From NCBI GenBank assembly GCA_947629245.1, contig CANRDC010000010.1, forward strand, positions 1 through 50,006: a DNA stretch of 50,006 nucleotides, read 5' to 3'. Origin of the DNA: an uncultured Oscillospiraceae bacterium. GTDB taxonomy: Bacteria > Bacillota > Clostridia > Oscillospirales > Oscillospiraceae. Positions 1-7,059 of the stretch are shown piece after piece; position 1 is the stretch's first letter; each line of letters begins with the position of its first letter. The notes beneath the pieces are model-generated. The model searched no databases. It was not told where the DNA came from and saw only the letters and a program-made list of their open reading frames with translations. The position numbers were made by a program, and so were the translations under genes.

Positions 1-364
1 TTTGCGGTTCCGGCGCAAGCCGGGAGCAAAACCGCCTAAAATCGATCTATAACAGCCGCCTTGCGGCTATTATAGCACGGCTGCTATGAAAAGTCGATAA
101 CAAATGCGCGACACAGATTTCCGTTTTTGTATAAGAGGACCATTTCAGGGCTTTTCCGCCAGCCTTTCGTGGGAAAAGGAGAAAGGCTTGCTCTGCTGCA
201 TCTAACGCGCTTTTGCATATTCCCTTGTGCGCTCCACAGACAAACGGGAAGTTATTATTATGGCCATGCTTGGCGGTTGCCGTGCAGGGGCGAGCACAGC
301 TCGCCCTTACACTTACACAGTTCCCGTTCTCTCGAATATGATCATAAACCGGTCCAATGGCAGC
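1..364. other. Gene-free left flank with two stem-loops
   Basis: No convincing gene is seen here; the short open frames lack ribosome binding sites and recognisable sequence. Two perfect or near-perfect hairpins are visible: arms at 47-59 and 63-75 (13 bp, one mismatch, 3-nt loop), and arms at 288-295 and 299-306 (8 bp, 3-nt loop). Neither is followed by a clear T-tract on the minus strand, so neither is an obvious terminator for the exporter gene ending at 365. Confidence 0.5.
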
Positions 365-1471
365 TTATGAGAACCACCAGCCAAAAAGCGGCGACAGCGG
401 TATCATAAAAACCGAAAAGATCATGGATGAGACGGAGATAAGAGTGGCCCGCTGGGTGGACGGGAATCGGTCATTCAGTTTCTTGTCGCTGACCAACTGG
501 AGGCCATCGTCCAGAAGCCCTGCCAGCAGGCCGGAAGCCATCAGCACCGGCAGGCACGTCCCTCGCGCCGCCAAGGCGCAGAGCAGAACGCCTCCTCCGG
601 TGAAGGCCGCTGCCTTCGGATAGGACAGGCGGTCCAGCCTGCCCGTCAGCAGTCCTGCCAGACCGCCGCCTGATCCCAGCGCGAACAGCGCCGGCCCCAG
701 CAGCGCTGGGACCGTCACCGCCGCCTCTACCTTCTCTTGCAGGTAAAATCCCGTCAGTGTTGCACATACCCCCACCAGGGCGTTGAGCACCATGATCCGG
801 ACGGCTGTGCCGTCCGATCTGAGGAGCGTCCAGGCGCCCTGGACTGTTTCCGCCAGGGCGGCGGGTAACGTCCGCAGCGTTATCCCAGGGGCGTCCCGTT
901 CCGGTTCGGTGACGGTCAGCGCGGCCGCCAAACCGATGAGGGTGATCCCCGTGTCCAACAGGTACGCCCTCCGCCACCCCAACAGCACCGTAGCCCCCGC
1001 CAGCAGCATAGCGCCGCCGCCGCTGAAGCGGTATACCCCGTTTTGCAGGGAGGAGAATTTCAGGTAGTCCGTCCCCTGTCCCGCTTGCAGCATGGATTCA
1101 TAGGTAATGGCCTCCAGTGTACCGGACTCCAGGTTGTACCCAAGGGCGGAAACAGCCAGAGACAGACATACCCCGGCCATCCCCTGGGAGGCCGCCATCA
1201 GCAGTGTGGAGAGCACAAACATCACATGGCTGGCCGTCAGGGTCCACTTCCGCCCCAGCACGTCCGCCAGAAGTCCCGAAGGCAACTCACAGCACAGGCT
1301 CACGACATGGAACACCGCCTCCGCCAGGCCGATCTCCACCAGGGAGAACCCCCGCAGAGCCAGCAGCAGGACCCACACGCTTCCCGCCGGACGGAAGCCT
1401 ACCGACCATTCCAGGACCAGAAGGGCCAGTTTTTGTCTGGAAATAGAAAATTGTTTACTATTTTTGGGCAT
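365..1471 (-). CDS. MFS family transporter, probably drug or metabolite exporter
   Basis: A 368-residue integral membrane protein with about ten to twelve hydrophobic segments. The N-terminal half carries the MFS loop 2-3 signature in the form GLLADVLGRKW, followed by long hydrophobic helices; the protein ends in a short hydrophobic tail. Small MFS proteins of this size are usually proton-driven exporters of drugs or small metabolites, but the substrate cannot be told. The ATG at 1471 follows AAAGGATGG. That ribosome binding site lies in a stable hairpin (1479-1519) and a 28-codon reading frame precedes it, which points to translational control. It is transcribed alone, away from the esterase operon to its right. 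Confidence 0.85.
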   Translation of the reverse strand: MPKNSKQFSISRQKLALLVLEWSVGFRPAGSVWVLLLALRGFSLVEIGLAEAVFHVVSLCCELPSGLLADVLGRKWTLTASHVMFVLSTLLMAASQGMAGVCLSLAVSALGYNLESGTLEAITYESMLQAGQGTDYLKFSSLQNGVYRFSGGGAMLLAGATVLLGWRRAYLLDTGITLIGLAAALTVTEPERDAPGITLRTLPAALAETVQGAWTLLRSDGTAVRIMVLNALVGVCATLTGFYLQEKVEAAVTVPALLGPALFALGSGGGLAGLLTGRLDRLSYPKAAAFTGGGVLLCALAARGTCLPVLMASGLLAGLLDDGLQLVSDKKLNDRFPSTQRATLISVSSMIFSVFMIPLSPLFGWWFS

Positions 1472-1478
1472 AAAAATT

Positions 1479-1519
1479 GCGCCATCCTTTCTTTTTCATC
1501 ATAAGAAAAGGATCGGCGC
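1479..1519 (-). promoter_or_regulatory. Hairpin covering the MFS ribosome binding site
   Basis: On the minus strand, GCGCC-G-ATCCTTT pairs with AAAGGATGGCGC (one bulged G), and the stem can extend by TCTT/AAGA around a small loop. The 3' arm contains the Shine-Dalgarno sequence of the MFS gene, so the structure would hide it from the ribosome. This is the geometry of a translation attenuator. The structure is read from the sequence; its role is inference. Confidence 0.55.
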
Positions 1520-1541
1520 GACCATTTACCGTGACCCGTAG

Positions 1542-1628
1542 TCACCGAAAAAAGGGCGCACTGATCCTATGGATGGCCATATCGCAACCAAGAAAATGCA
1601 GGATCAAGCCGTTCTGCATCCACCGCAT
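1542..1628 (-). CDS. Candidate 28-aa leader peptide upstream of the MFS exporter
   Basis: A 29-codon frame starting ATG at 1628 and ending TGA at 1542, read MRWMQNGLILHFLG at its start. It is preceded by an excellent ribosome binding site (GAGGAGGG, 7 nt from the ATG) and lies directly downstream of a good promoter (1659-1688). Its stop codon falls 70 nt before the MFS start and just before the hairpin that hides the MFS ribosome binding site. The arrangement resembles leader peptides that control antibiotic-resistance genes through ribosome stalling. No homologue is recognised; it could also be fortuitous. Confidence 0.5.
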   Translation of the reverse strand: MRWMQNGLILHFLGCDMAIHRISAPFFR

Positions 1629-1658
1629 CGTTGCACCCTCCTCTCATAAGATGGGGCA

Positions 1659-1688
1659 AGTATAACATGAGCGGACATGGAATTTCAA
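1659..1688 (-). promoter_or_regulatory. Promoter for leader peptide and MFS exporter
   Basis: Minus-strand TTGAAA (1683-1688) and TATACT (1659-1664) are separated by 18 bp; a TTATAC reading one base earlier gives 17 bp. Transcription would start near 1650, about 20 nt before the leader-peptide start. Confidence 0.6.
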
Positions 1689-2181
1689 GGGGATTCTTCT
1701 CCAAGCCAAAAGCCCCTCCGTTTTTTGATGACCTCTTCCATAAAAATCCCTCTCCTTCAAAATCACCAATTTCGATTTGTCGATTTGCCATACTATAACA
1801 CACAAAAACAAGAAAATCTGCAACGACCGTTACCCGCCATCACAGCCATTACTCCCTAGCAGAAGCCGCCGTTACTGTCAATGGTCAAGATGAATGGCTC
1901 CCCGAGCCGCCATTGACAGCCTCACCCGCTTCCGCTCTCCCTGCCTGTAAGAGGCGCGACAGCCATTCCTGCTGTCACGCCACTCATATTTTCTATTTCC
2001 TGCCGCGCCCTGGAGCAGCACCTTAAAAGCCTGGTCTGTATGTAATTGTTTAGAGCCTCTGGACCCTTTGCGCCCCAAGGGATTCAGAACGTCGATCCTA
2101 CCGCCCTAATACGATTTCCCTATTTCCCTCAAAAACCGGGGTTCATTGCGTGACATGCTTCAAAAGTTTTAAGCAGATCAC

Positions 2182-2224
2182 AGCAGACAACGGCTGGTGC
2201 ATTTCGCACCAGCCGCTGTCTGCT
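2182..2224. repeat. 19-bp inverted repeat (hairpin)
   Basis: Arms at 2182-2200 and 2206-2224 match over 19 bp with a single G-U-type difference around a 5-nt loop. It lies about 115 bp beyond the esterase stop on the minus strand. No T-tract follows directly on either strand, so a classical terminator is doubtful; an RNA 3'-end stabiliser or part of a non-coding RNA are alternatives. Confidence 0.6.
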
Positions 2225-2237
2225 CTGTCGATTCCAA

Positions 2238-2292
2238 TTCCGTAAGGCAGTTGCCACTGTTCAATTTTTCGGCGTCATACTGTCTTACGGAA
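2238..2292. repeat. 13-bp inverted repeat with 29-nt spacer
   Basis: TTCCGTAAGGCAG (2238-2250) is matched by CTGTCTTACGGAA (2280-2292) with one mismatch. The spacer is AT-rich and the repeat is followed by a small CCCC/GGGG hairpin. It abuts the hairpin at 2182-2224. The function is unknown. Confidence 0.55.
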
Positions 2293-2337
2293 CCCCTCCA
2301 TTGCGGGGGCCCGACATCTTCAGAAGCCTTTCGACGC

Positions 2338-3078
2338 TCAGAGTGGGAGATTGGAGAAGAAGTAGGGCAGCTGCTTGCGCCACCATGGCCAGTCATGGCA
2401 CACGTCCAGGCCCCAGTAGTCCGCCCAGACGGGCACGTCCTTCACATGCAGGATGGACTCTAGCCTCCGCTCGTGGGCCATCATCTCCTCGTCCCAGGCA
2501 CCCTGGCCGGAACACAGGACGATGTTCGACTGCCGGTACAGGTCCAGCCAGGGGTGGTCCAGCGGCATGTTGGGCAAAAACTGCAGGGGGGAGTTCGCAT
2601 AGGTCAGGTCGTCGTGGTAGTTGCCGAAGAAGAAGTTGGCGTCGAACAGCCCGCTCAGGGACACCACCGTGTCGAACAGGTCGGGCCGCCGGAAGAAGAA
2701 GTTGGCCGCGTGCAGCGCGCCCATGCTGCAGCCGGTAGTCATGGCCTTCACGCTGGCCGCGCCCAGCTGATACACCCTGGGCAGCAGCTCGTCCGTCACA
2801 TAGGCGAACCATTTCTCCTGCAGCTCCAGCCGCTGGCGGGGGTCGCCCTGCTCGTTGGACCAGGTCTCCCCGTCGATGGCGTCCACGCCCACCACCATCA
2901 CCCGGCCCTGCTCGACCCAGGGGGCGATGGTGTCCACCATGCCGTAGTTTTCAAAGTCGAAGAACCGGCCGTTCTGGGGCGGGAAGGCAAAGCAGGGCTT
3001 GCCCCCGTCGCCGTAGAGTTTGAACTCCATCTCCCGGCCCAGGATGTTGCTGTATTCCCTGAAATACCGTGTATTCAT
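2338..3078 (-). CDS. Esterase-family alpha/beta hydrolase
   Basis: A 246-residue cytoplasmic protein of the putative-esterase (esterase D-like) alpha/beta-hydrolase type. The nucleophile elbow GCSMG lies at residues 116-120 with Ser118, and a conserved His sits near the C-terminus (DVCHDWPWW). The open frame extends further upstream, but the start chosen is the ATG at 3078 because GAAGGAGG precedes it by 6 nt and the upstream part overlaps the ATP-grasp gene. It is the last gene of a minus-strand operon, 16 nt after the ATP-grasp ligase stop. It may hydrolyse an ester or amide made or activated by that ligase; that link is inference. Confidence 0.8.
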   Translation of the reverse strand: MNTRYFREYSNILGREMEFKLYGDGGKPCFAFPPQNGRFFDFENYGMVDTIAPWVEQGRVMVVGVDAIDGETWSNEQGDPRQRLELQEKWFAYVTDELLPRVYQLGAASVKAMTTGCSMGALHAANFFFRRPDLFDTVVSLSGLFDANFFFGNYHDDLTYANSPLQFLPNMPLDHPWLDLYRQSNIVLCSGQGAWDEEMMAHERRLESILHVKDVPVWADYWGLDVCHDWPWWRKQLPYFFSNLPL

Positions 3079-3094
3079 AGTTCCTCCTTCTATA

Positions 3095-4285
3095 TCACGC
3101 CCGCTCCAGCACGAAGCGGATAAATTCCCGCGCGTCCTCCTCCGAGGGCATGTGGGCCGTGTACATCTGGTTTCCCATGGCGTCGGCCAGGGCGTCCGGC
3201 ATCCGCTCGCACATGGCCATCCGCTCGCCGTAGCGCTCCAGCACCTGCTCGTGGGTATGCACATAACGGGCGCTGTCCCGGCGGCTGGCGTAGACGCAGA
3301 AGTGGTCCTCCCCGCCGGGCTGTTGGCGGCGCTCGTCAAAGGCCACCATGTCCGCCCAGGTCTGATAGACGTCGATGCAGTGGGCGAAATTGATCATGTC
3401 CGGGGTGTACCCGCCCGCGGGGCGCATGTTGACCTCCAGCCCCACGAAGTCCCCCACATCCCCCAGACCGGGCTTGGCCTGGGTCAGCTCGAAAAACTCC
3501 AGGTGCACGAACCGGCTCGCCGCGCCGAACGCCTTGGCCGTCCGGCGGCCCATGGCGGCCAGGGCCTCGGGTACCTTGTCCGCCACATAGTAGGCCAGGT
3601 CCCCCTGGTCGTTTACGATGTCCGCGATGGAGGGCGGGAACAGCGCCGAGGACTCCACCAGCGGCTCGCAATGAGAGTCCATGATCGCGTCGTAGGAGCG
3701 GATATTGCCGAAAATAAACTCCTCCATGACGTAGGGTTCGTCGGGCTTGTCCGCGAAGAACCGGTCCAGGTCCTCGTCGTTTTCCAGCTTCCAGGTGTGG
3801 GACGCGCCCACGCCCACGTCCGGCTTGACGATGACGGGCCAGCCCACACGGGCGATGAACCGCTTGGCCGCGGCGCGGGTGGTGACGTTGTGGCAGCGGG
3901 CGGTGGGCACCTTGGCGGCGGCGTAAAAGCGCTTCATGCCGGATTTGCTCTTGAAGGCCGCCACACCGGCGGCGTCCACGCCGGTGGTGATATGAAAGTC
4001 CGTGCGCAGGCGCGCGTCCTGCTCCAGCCAGTACTCGTTGTTGGACTCCAGCCAGTCGATCTTGCCGTAGCGGTAGGAGAAGTACGCCACCGCCCGGAAC
4101 ACCTGGTCATAGTTCTCCAGGCTGTCCACCTTATAATACTCGGTGAGGGCGTTTTTCAGCTCCGGGTCCAGCCCGTCGTAGGGGCAGTCCCCCACGCCCA
4201 GCACGTTCACGCCGTTTTTATGCAGCCGGTCGCAGAAGTTCCAGTATGTACGGGGAAAATTGGGTGAGATGAAAACAAAATTCAT
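3095..4285 (-). CDS. ATP-grasp carboxylate-amine ligase
   Basis: A 396-residue soluble protein with an ATP-grasp fold. After an N-terminal pre-ATP-grasp domain, the central part has VIVKPDVGVGAS (nucleotide-binding Lys and glycine-rich loop), then YVMEEFIFG, and then LEVNMRPAGG, which supplies the Mg-binding Glu and Asn. Such enzymes activate a carboxylate as acyl phosphate and join it to an amine or similar nucleophile, but the substrate here cannot be inferred. It lies between a CLC antiporter gene (29-nt gap) and an esterase gene (16-nt gap) on the same strand, so all three are likely co-transcribed. It is not purK, purD, ddl or carB. Confidence 0.8.
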   Translation of the reverse strand: MNFVFISPNFPRTYWNFCDRLHKNGVNVLGVGDCPYDGLDPELKNALTEYYKVDSLENYDQVFRAVAYFSYRYGKIDWLESNNEYWLEQDARLRTDFHITTGVDAAGVAAFKSKSGMKRFYAAAKVPTARCHNVTTRAAAKRFIARVGWPVIVKPDVGVGASHTWKLENDEDLDRFFADKPDEPYVMEEFIFGNIRSYDAIMDSHCEPLVESSALFPPSIADIVNDQGDLAYYVADKVPEALAAMGRRTAKAFGAASRFVHLEFFELTQAKPGLGDVGDFVGLEVNMRPAGGYTPDMINFAHCIDVYQTWADMVAFDERRQQPGGEDHFCVYASRRDSARYVHTHEQVLERYGERMAMCERMPDALADAMGNQMYTAHMPSEEDAREFIRFVLERA

Positions 4286-4314
4286 AGGTCCGCCGATCCT
4301 TTCCTTGGTTTGAT

Positions 4315-5574
4315 TTATTCCGCCTTTTTATCGATCCACTCCGTCCGGAATTTGGAATAGACGATCTTCTGCTCGCTGTACAGGCCGTAGTACCCGCTGA
4401 GCATATAGCTCACGGCGCAGCACAGCGCGTACAGCACCACCGCCTGGCCGCCGAACAGCTCATAGCTGAGCAGGACGGAGGTAATGGGGCAGTTGGTGAC
4501 GCCGCAGAACACCGCCGCCATGCCCAGCGCCCCGGAAAAGCCGTGGGGCAGGCCCAGCAGCGGGCCCATCCAGGTGCCGAAGGCGCAGCCCACGCACAGC
4601 ACCGGCACGATCTCGCCGCCCCGAAAGCCCGCGCCCAGCGTCAGGGCCGTGAACAGGATCTTCAGCAAAAACGCGTACCAGATGGTCTGGCCGCCGATGA
4701 GCCTGCGGATGAGCTCGTCGCCCGCGCCGCTATAGAGCTGGCTGCCCGCCAGCAGCGTCAAAGCCAGCACCAGCGCCCCGCCGATGGCGGCGCGAACGGT
4801 CGCGTTCGGTATGTATCTGGCGTACAGCCGGTGGGCCGTATGCATGACCTCGCAAAAGAGGATGGACACCAGCGCGCACAGAGCCCCCAGCGCCGTGGTC
4901 TGCAGCAGGGACGCCGTGCTCAGCGCCGCGGGAGTGCCCGCCGCGTAGCCTACCAGGCCGTGCAGGCCCATGGCCTTTGCCAGCAGAAAGCCGCTCAGAG
5001 ACGCGCACAGGCAGGGCACCAGCGCCGCGTAGTACATGACCCCCACGCTGACCACCTCCATGGCGAACACCGCGGCGGTGATGGGGGTGCCGAACAGGGC
5101 GGAAAAGGCCGCCGCCATGCCGCACATGACCATGATCCGCCGGTCCTTCTCGTCCAGGCCGACGAATCTTGCCGCACGGGACGCCATGGAGCCGCCCAGC
5201 TGCAGGGCCGCCCCCTCCCGACCGGCGGAGCCGCCCACCAGATGGGTCAGGATGGTGCAGATGAAGATCAGCGGCGCGGTCCGCAGCTGCATGGGCTCCG
5301 CGTCACGCACAGCCACCAGCACCAGATTCGTGCCCCGGTCGTTCTCCATGCCGCAGACCTTGTAAAGCCCCACGATGGCCGCGCCCGCCGCTGGCAGGAG
5401 CCAGACGAGCCAGGGATGCATGGTCCGCAGCGCCGTGGCCGTGCCGACGCCCCAGTGGAAGGCCACCGCCACCAGGCCCACCGCCACGCCCGTGACGCTG
5501 GAAAGCAGCACCCAGCGGAGAAACATCCGGCAATTGCCCCAGGCGTATTTCAGTTCCTCTCCCAGCCGCTTCAC
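4315..5574 (-). CDS. CLC-type anion channel or antiporter
   Basis: A membrane protein of about 419 residues from the CLC family. It has the GSAGREGAAL motif with the gating glutamate, and a later FRGGEIVPVL segment corresponding to the second anion-binding helix. The GGE-V/I-P form and short length recall the fluoride/proton antiporter branch (CLC-F), but that subtype call is tentative. The frame opens at a TTG (5592). The GTG at 5574 is preferred because GAGGAG lies 10 nt before it. It is the first gene of the CLC/ATP-grasp/esterase operon. No fluoride riboswitch was recognised in the short leader. Confidence 0.8.
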   Translation of the reverse strand: MKRLGEELKYAWGNCRMFLRWVLLSSVTGVAVGLVAVAFHWGVGTATALRTMHPWLVWLLPAAGAAIVGLYKVCGMENDRGTNLVLVAVRDAEPMQLRTAPLIFICTILTHLVGGSAGREGAALQLGGSMASRAARFVGLDEKDRRIMVMCGMAAAFSALFGTPITAAVFAMEVVSVGVMYYAALVPCLCASLSGFLLAKAMGLHGLVGYAAGTPAALSTASLLQTTALGALCALVSILFCEVMHTAHRLYARYIPNATVRAAIGGALVLALTLLAGSQLYSGAGDELIRRLIGGQTIWYAFLLKILFTALTLGAGFRGGEIVPVLCVGCAFGTWMGPLLGLPHGFSGALGMAAVFCGVTNCPITSVLLSYELFGGQAVVLYALCCAVSYMLSGYYGLYSEQKIVYSKFRTEWIDKKAE

Positions 5575-5610
5575 GTCTCTCCATCTCCTCAACCGCGCGA
5601 TCGGTTATAG

Positions 5611-5639
5611 AGTATAGCACATTCCCTCCGGTTTTGCAT
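5611..5639 (-). promoter_or_regulatory. Candidate promoter of the CLC/ATP-grasp/esterase operon
   Basis: Minus-strand TATACT (5611-5616) is preceded by TGTGC, giving an extended -10. The -35 region (ATGCAA) is poor. The start would be about 30 nt before the GTG start codon. Confidence 0.4.
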
Positions 5640-5879
5640 CACGCGCCGGGAAATTTCTCCAAAACAGACAAAGCGCCCGGCGCGCGGCCGGACGCTTATC
5701 GTACTGTTTTTAAAGCCCCGCCGCCAGCGCTCGCGCCCGCTCCTCCGCCCGGACCGCAGCGGCTCCGGGTCGGCGGCTGTTGTCCGGCCATCGCCGACGC
5801 GCCGCGCCTGCGGACATTGTACCCTTCCCATCCCGTTTTTGCAACCGGCGCGCACAGCGGGCAAAATCGCCGAAAACGC
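5617..5879. other. Divergent intergenic region
   Basis: This very GC-rich region separates the CLC operon from the BMP transporter operon. Short open frames here have no ribosome binding site and no recognisable product. Apart from the two flanking promoters nothing could be assigned. Confidence 0.4.
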
Positions 5880-5907
5880 TTGAATCAGGCGCAGAATGTG
5901 CTATAAT
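5880..5907 (+). promoter_or_regulatory. Promoter of the BMP-family transporter operon
   Basis: TTGAAT (5880-5885) and TATAAT (5902-5907) are 16 bp apart, and TGC directly before the -10 makes it an extended -10 element. It lies about 60 bp before the lipoprotein start. Confidence 0.75.
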
Positions 5908-5966
5908 CAACCATATAGCTATCCCGGCGGATCCCATAACTTTGACGAGATCGAGAGGTATGACTC

Positions 5967-6977
5967 ATGAAAAAACGCGTGTTTGCTCTTTTGATGACGC
6001 TGGCGCTGCTGGCCGGACTGACCGCCTGCGGCGGCGGGTCCGGCAAGGAGGAGACCGGCGGCGACGCTCTCTCCCTGGCCCTGGTGGTGGCGGACAAGTT
6101 CGGCGACCGTTCCTTCTACGACTCGGCCAAGGCAGGCTGCGACAAGCTGGCGGCGGACAAGGGCGTGAAGCTGACCACCATCGAGTGCAACGGCGAGAAC
6201 CACACCGCCCAGATCCGCAACGCCGCCGACTCCGCCCAGGTGGTGGTCTGCGTGGGCTGGGAGTTCTATGACGTGGAGACCGTGGCCCCCGAGTATCCCG
6301 ACGTGAAGTTCATCTGGATCGACAACGCCACCTCCGCGCCCGTGGAGAACGTTTTGAACATCACCTACGCCCAGAACGAGGGCTCCTTCCTGGCGGGCTA
6401 CATCGCCGCCGCCATGAGCGACAGCGGCGTGGTGGGCGCCGTAGGCGGCGAGGACGCCGACACCATCAACGACTTCATCGTGGGCTACGAGCAGGGCGCC
6501 AAATACTGGGCCGACGGCCACGACGCCGAGATCCAGGTCGTGCACAACTACGCCAACACCTACACCGACCCCGCCGTGGGCAAGGAGTGCGCCATCGCCC
6601 TGAACGACCAGGGCGCCGACGTGATCTTCCAGATCGCCTCCGCCACCGGCGACGGCGTGTTCGAGGCCGCAGCGGAGAAGGGCTTTTACGCCATCGGCGT
6701 GGACTCCGACCAGAAGTACATCGACGAGGACGTGATCATCTGCTCCATGAAGAAGGAGGTGGGCGAGTCCATCTACGCCGCCGTGTCCGAGCTTTTGGAC
6801 GGCGACGCCTCCCGCTGGGGCGGCACTTGGGTGGCCGACATGTCCACCGGCTACATCGGCATCGGCTACGGCGAGGAGGGCTCCGCCCAGCAGGTCCCCG
6901 ACGAGCTGAAGACCCAGGTGGAGGAGCTGGCCGAGGCCATCACCTCCGGCGAGATCAAGGTGGACACCACCCGGTAA
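5967..6977 (+). CDS. BMP-family ABC transporter substrate-binding lipoprotein
   Basis: A 336-residue protein with a lipoprotein signal peptide (lipobox LTAC, lipidated Cys21) followed by a glycine/glutamate linker and a basic-membrane-protein (BMP/Med) fold. Typical segments are DKFGDRSFYDSA near the N-terminus, VVVCVGWEF and FIWIDNA, and GVDSDQKYI in the second lobe. BMP-family binding proteins carry nucleosides such as guanosine, adenosine or inosine to a dedicated ABC importer. It is the first gene of a four-gene operon, with the ATPase and two permeases following in the order seen in other nucleoside importers. A strong stem-loop after the stop probably makes the lipoprotein mRNA more abundant. 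Confidence 0.9.
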   Translation: MKKRVFALLMTLALLAGLTACGGGSGKEETGGDALSLALVVADKFGDRSFYDSAKAGCDKLAADKGVKLTTIECNGENHTAQIRNAADSAQVVVCVGWEFYDVETVAPEYPDVKFIWIDNATSAPVENVLNITYAQNEGSFLAGYIAAAMSDSGVVGAVGGEDADTINDFIVGYEQGAKYWADGHDAEIQVVHNYANTYTDPAVGKECAIALNDQGADVIFQIASATGDGVFEAAAEKGFYAIGVDSDQKYIDEDVIICSMKKEVGESIYAAVSELLDGDASRWGGTWVADMSTGYIGIGYGEEGSAQQVPDELKTQVEELAEAITSGEIKVDTTR

Positions 6978-6991
6978 GTTCCTGCGTTTTC

Positions 6992-7025
6992 AAGGCGCGG
7001 AGTTTTGCAAAGCTCCGCGCCTTTT
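6992..7025 (+). terminator. Intra-operon attenuator after the lipoprotein gene
   Basis: AAGGCGCGGAG and CTCCGCGCCTT pair over 11 bp around a 10-nt loop, followed by TTTT. It sits between the binding-protein gene and the ATPase gene with no new promoter visible, so partial read-through is expected, a common way to make more binding protein than transporter. Confidence 0.75.
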
Positions 7026-7059
7026 CATACAGCCGCGACAAAAAGCGAGGTGAACTCAT

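Larger units (their letters stand above)
1742..2337. other. Gene-free stretch with a run of stem-loops
   Basis: No supportable gene is seen between the MFS leader and the esterase stop. The stretch instead holds several strong inverted repeats: 1875-1884 with 1910-1919 (10 bp perfect, enclosing an inner GGCTC/GAGCC stem), 1953-1963 with 1971-1981 (11 bp, one mismatch), 2182-2200 with 2206-2224 (19 bp, one G-U), and 2238-2250 with 2280-2292 (13 bp, one mismatch). No coding or promoter signal clearly accounts for them. Confidence 0.5.

Noticed and set aside
1685-1741. 18-codon ORF with a GGAGAGGG ribosome binding site
   Set aside because: It overlaps the -35 of the promoter for the leader peptide, has no clear promoter of its own and is too short to support.
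1567-1803. 78-codon minus-strand frame upstream of the MFS gene
   Set aside because: It crosses the promoter and overlaps the better supported 28-codon ORF in another frame; no ribosome binding site at its start.
3020-4267. Long plus-strand open frame (415 codons) opposite the ATP-grasp gene
   Set aside because: It is the antisense shadow of a high-GC gene, rich in His, Val, Gly and Arg, with no ribosome binding site or family resemblance.
5575-5620. Fluoride riboswitch before the CLC gene
   Set aside because: The leader from the likely start site is only about 30 nt and shows no fluoride-riboswitch core.
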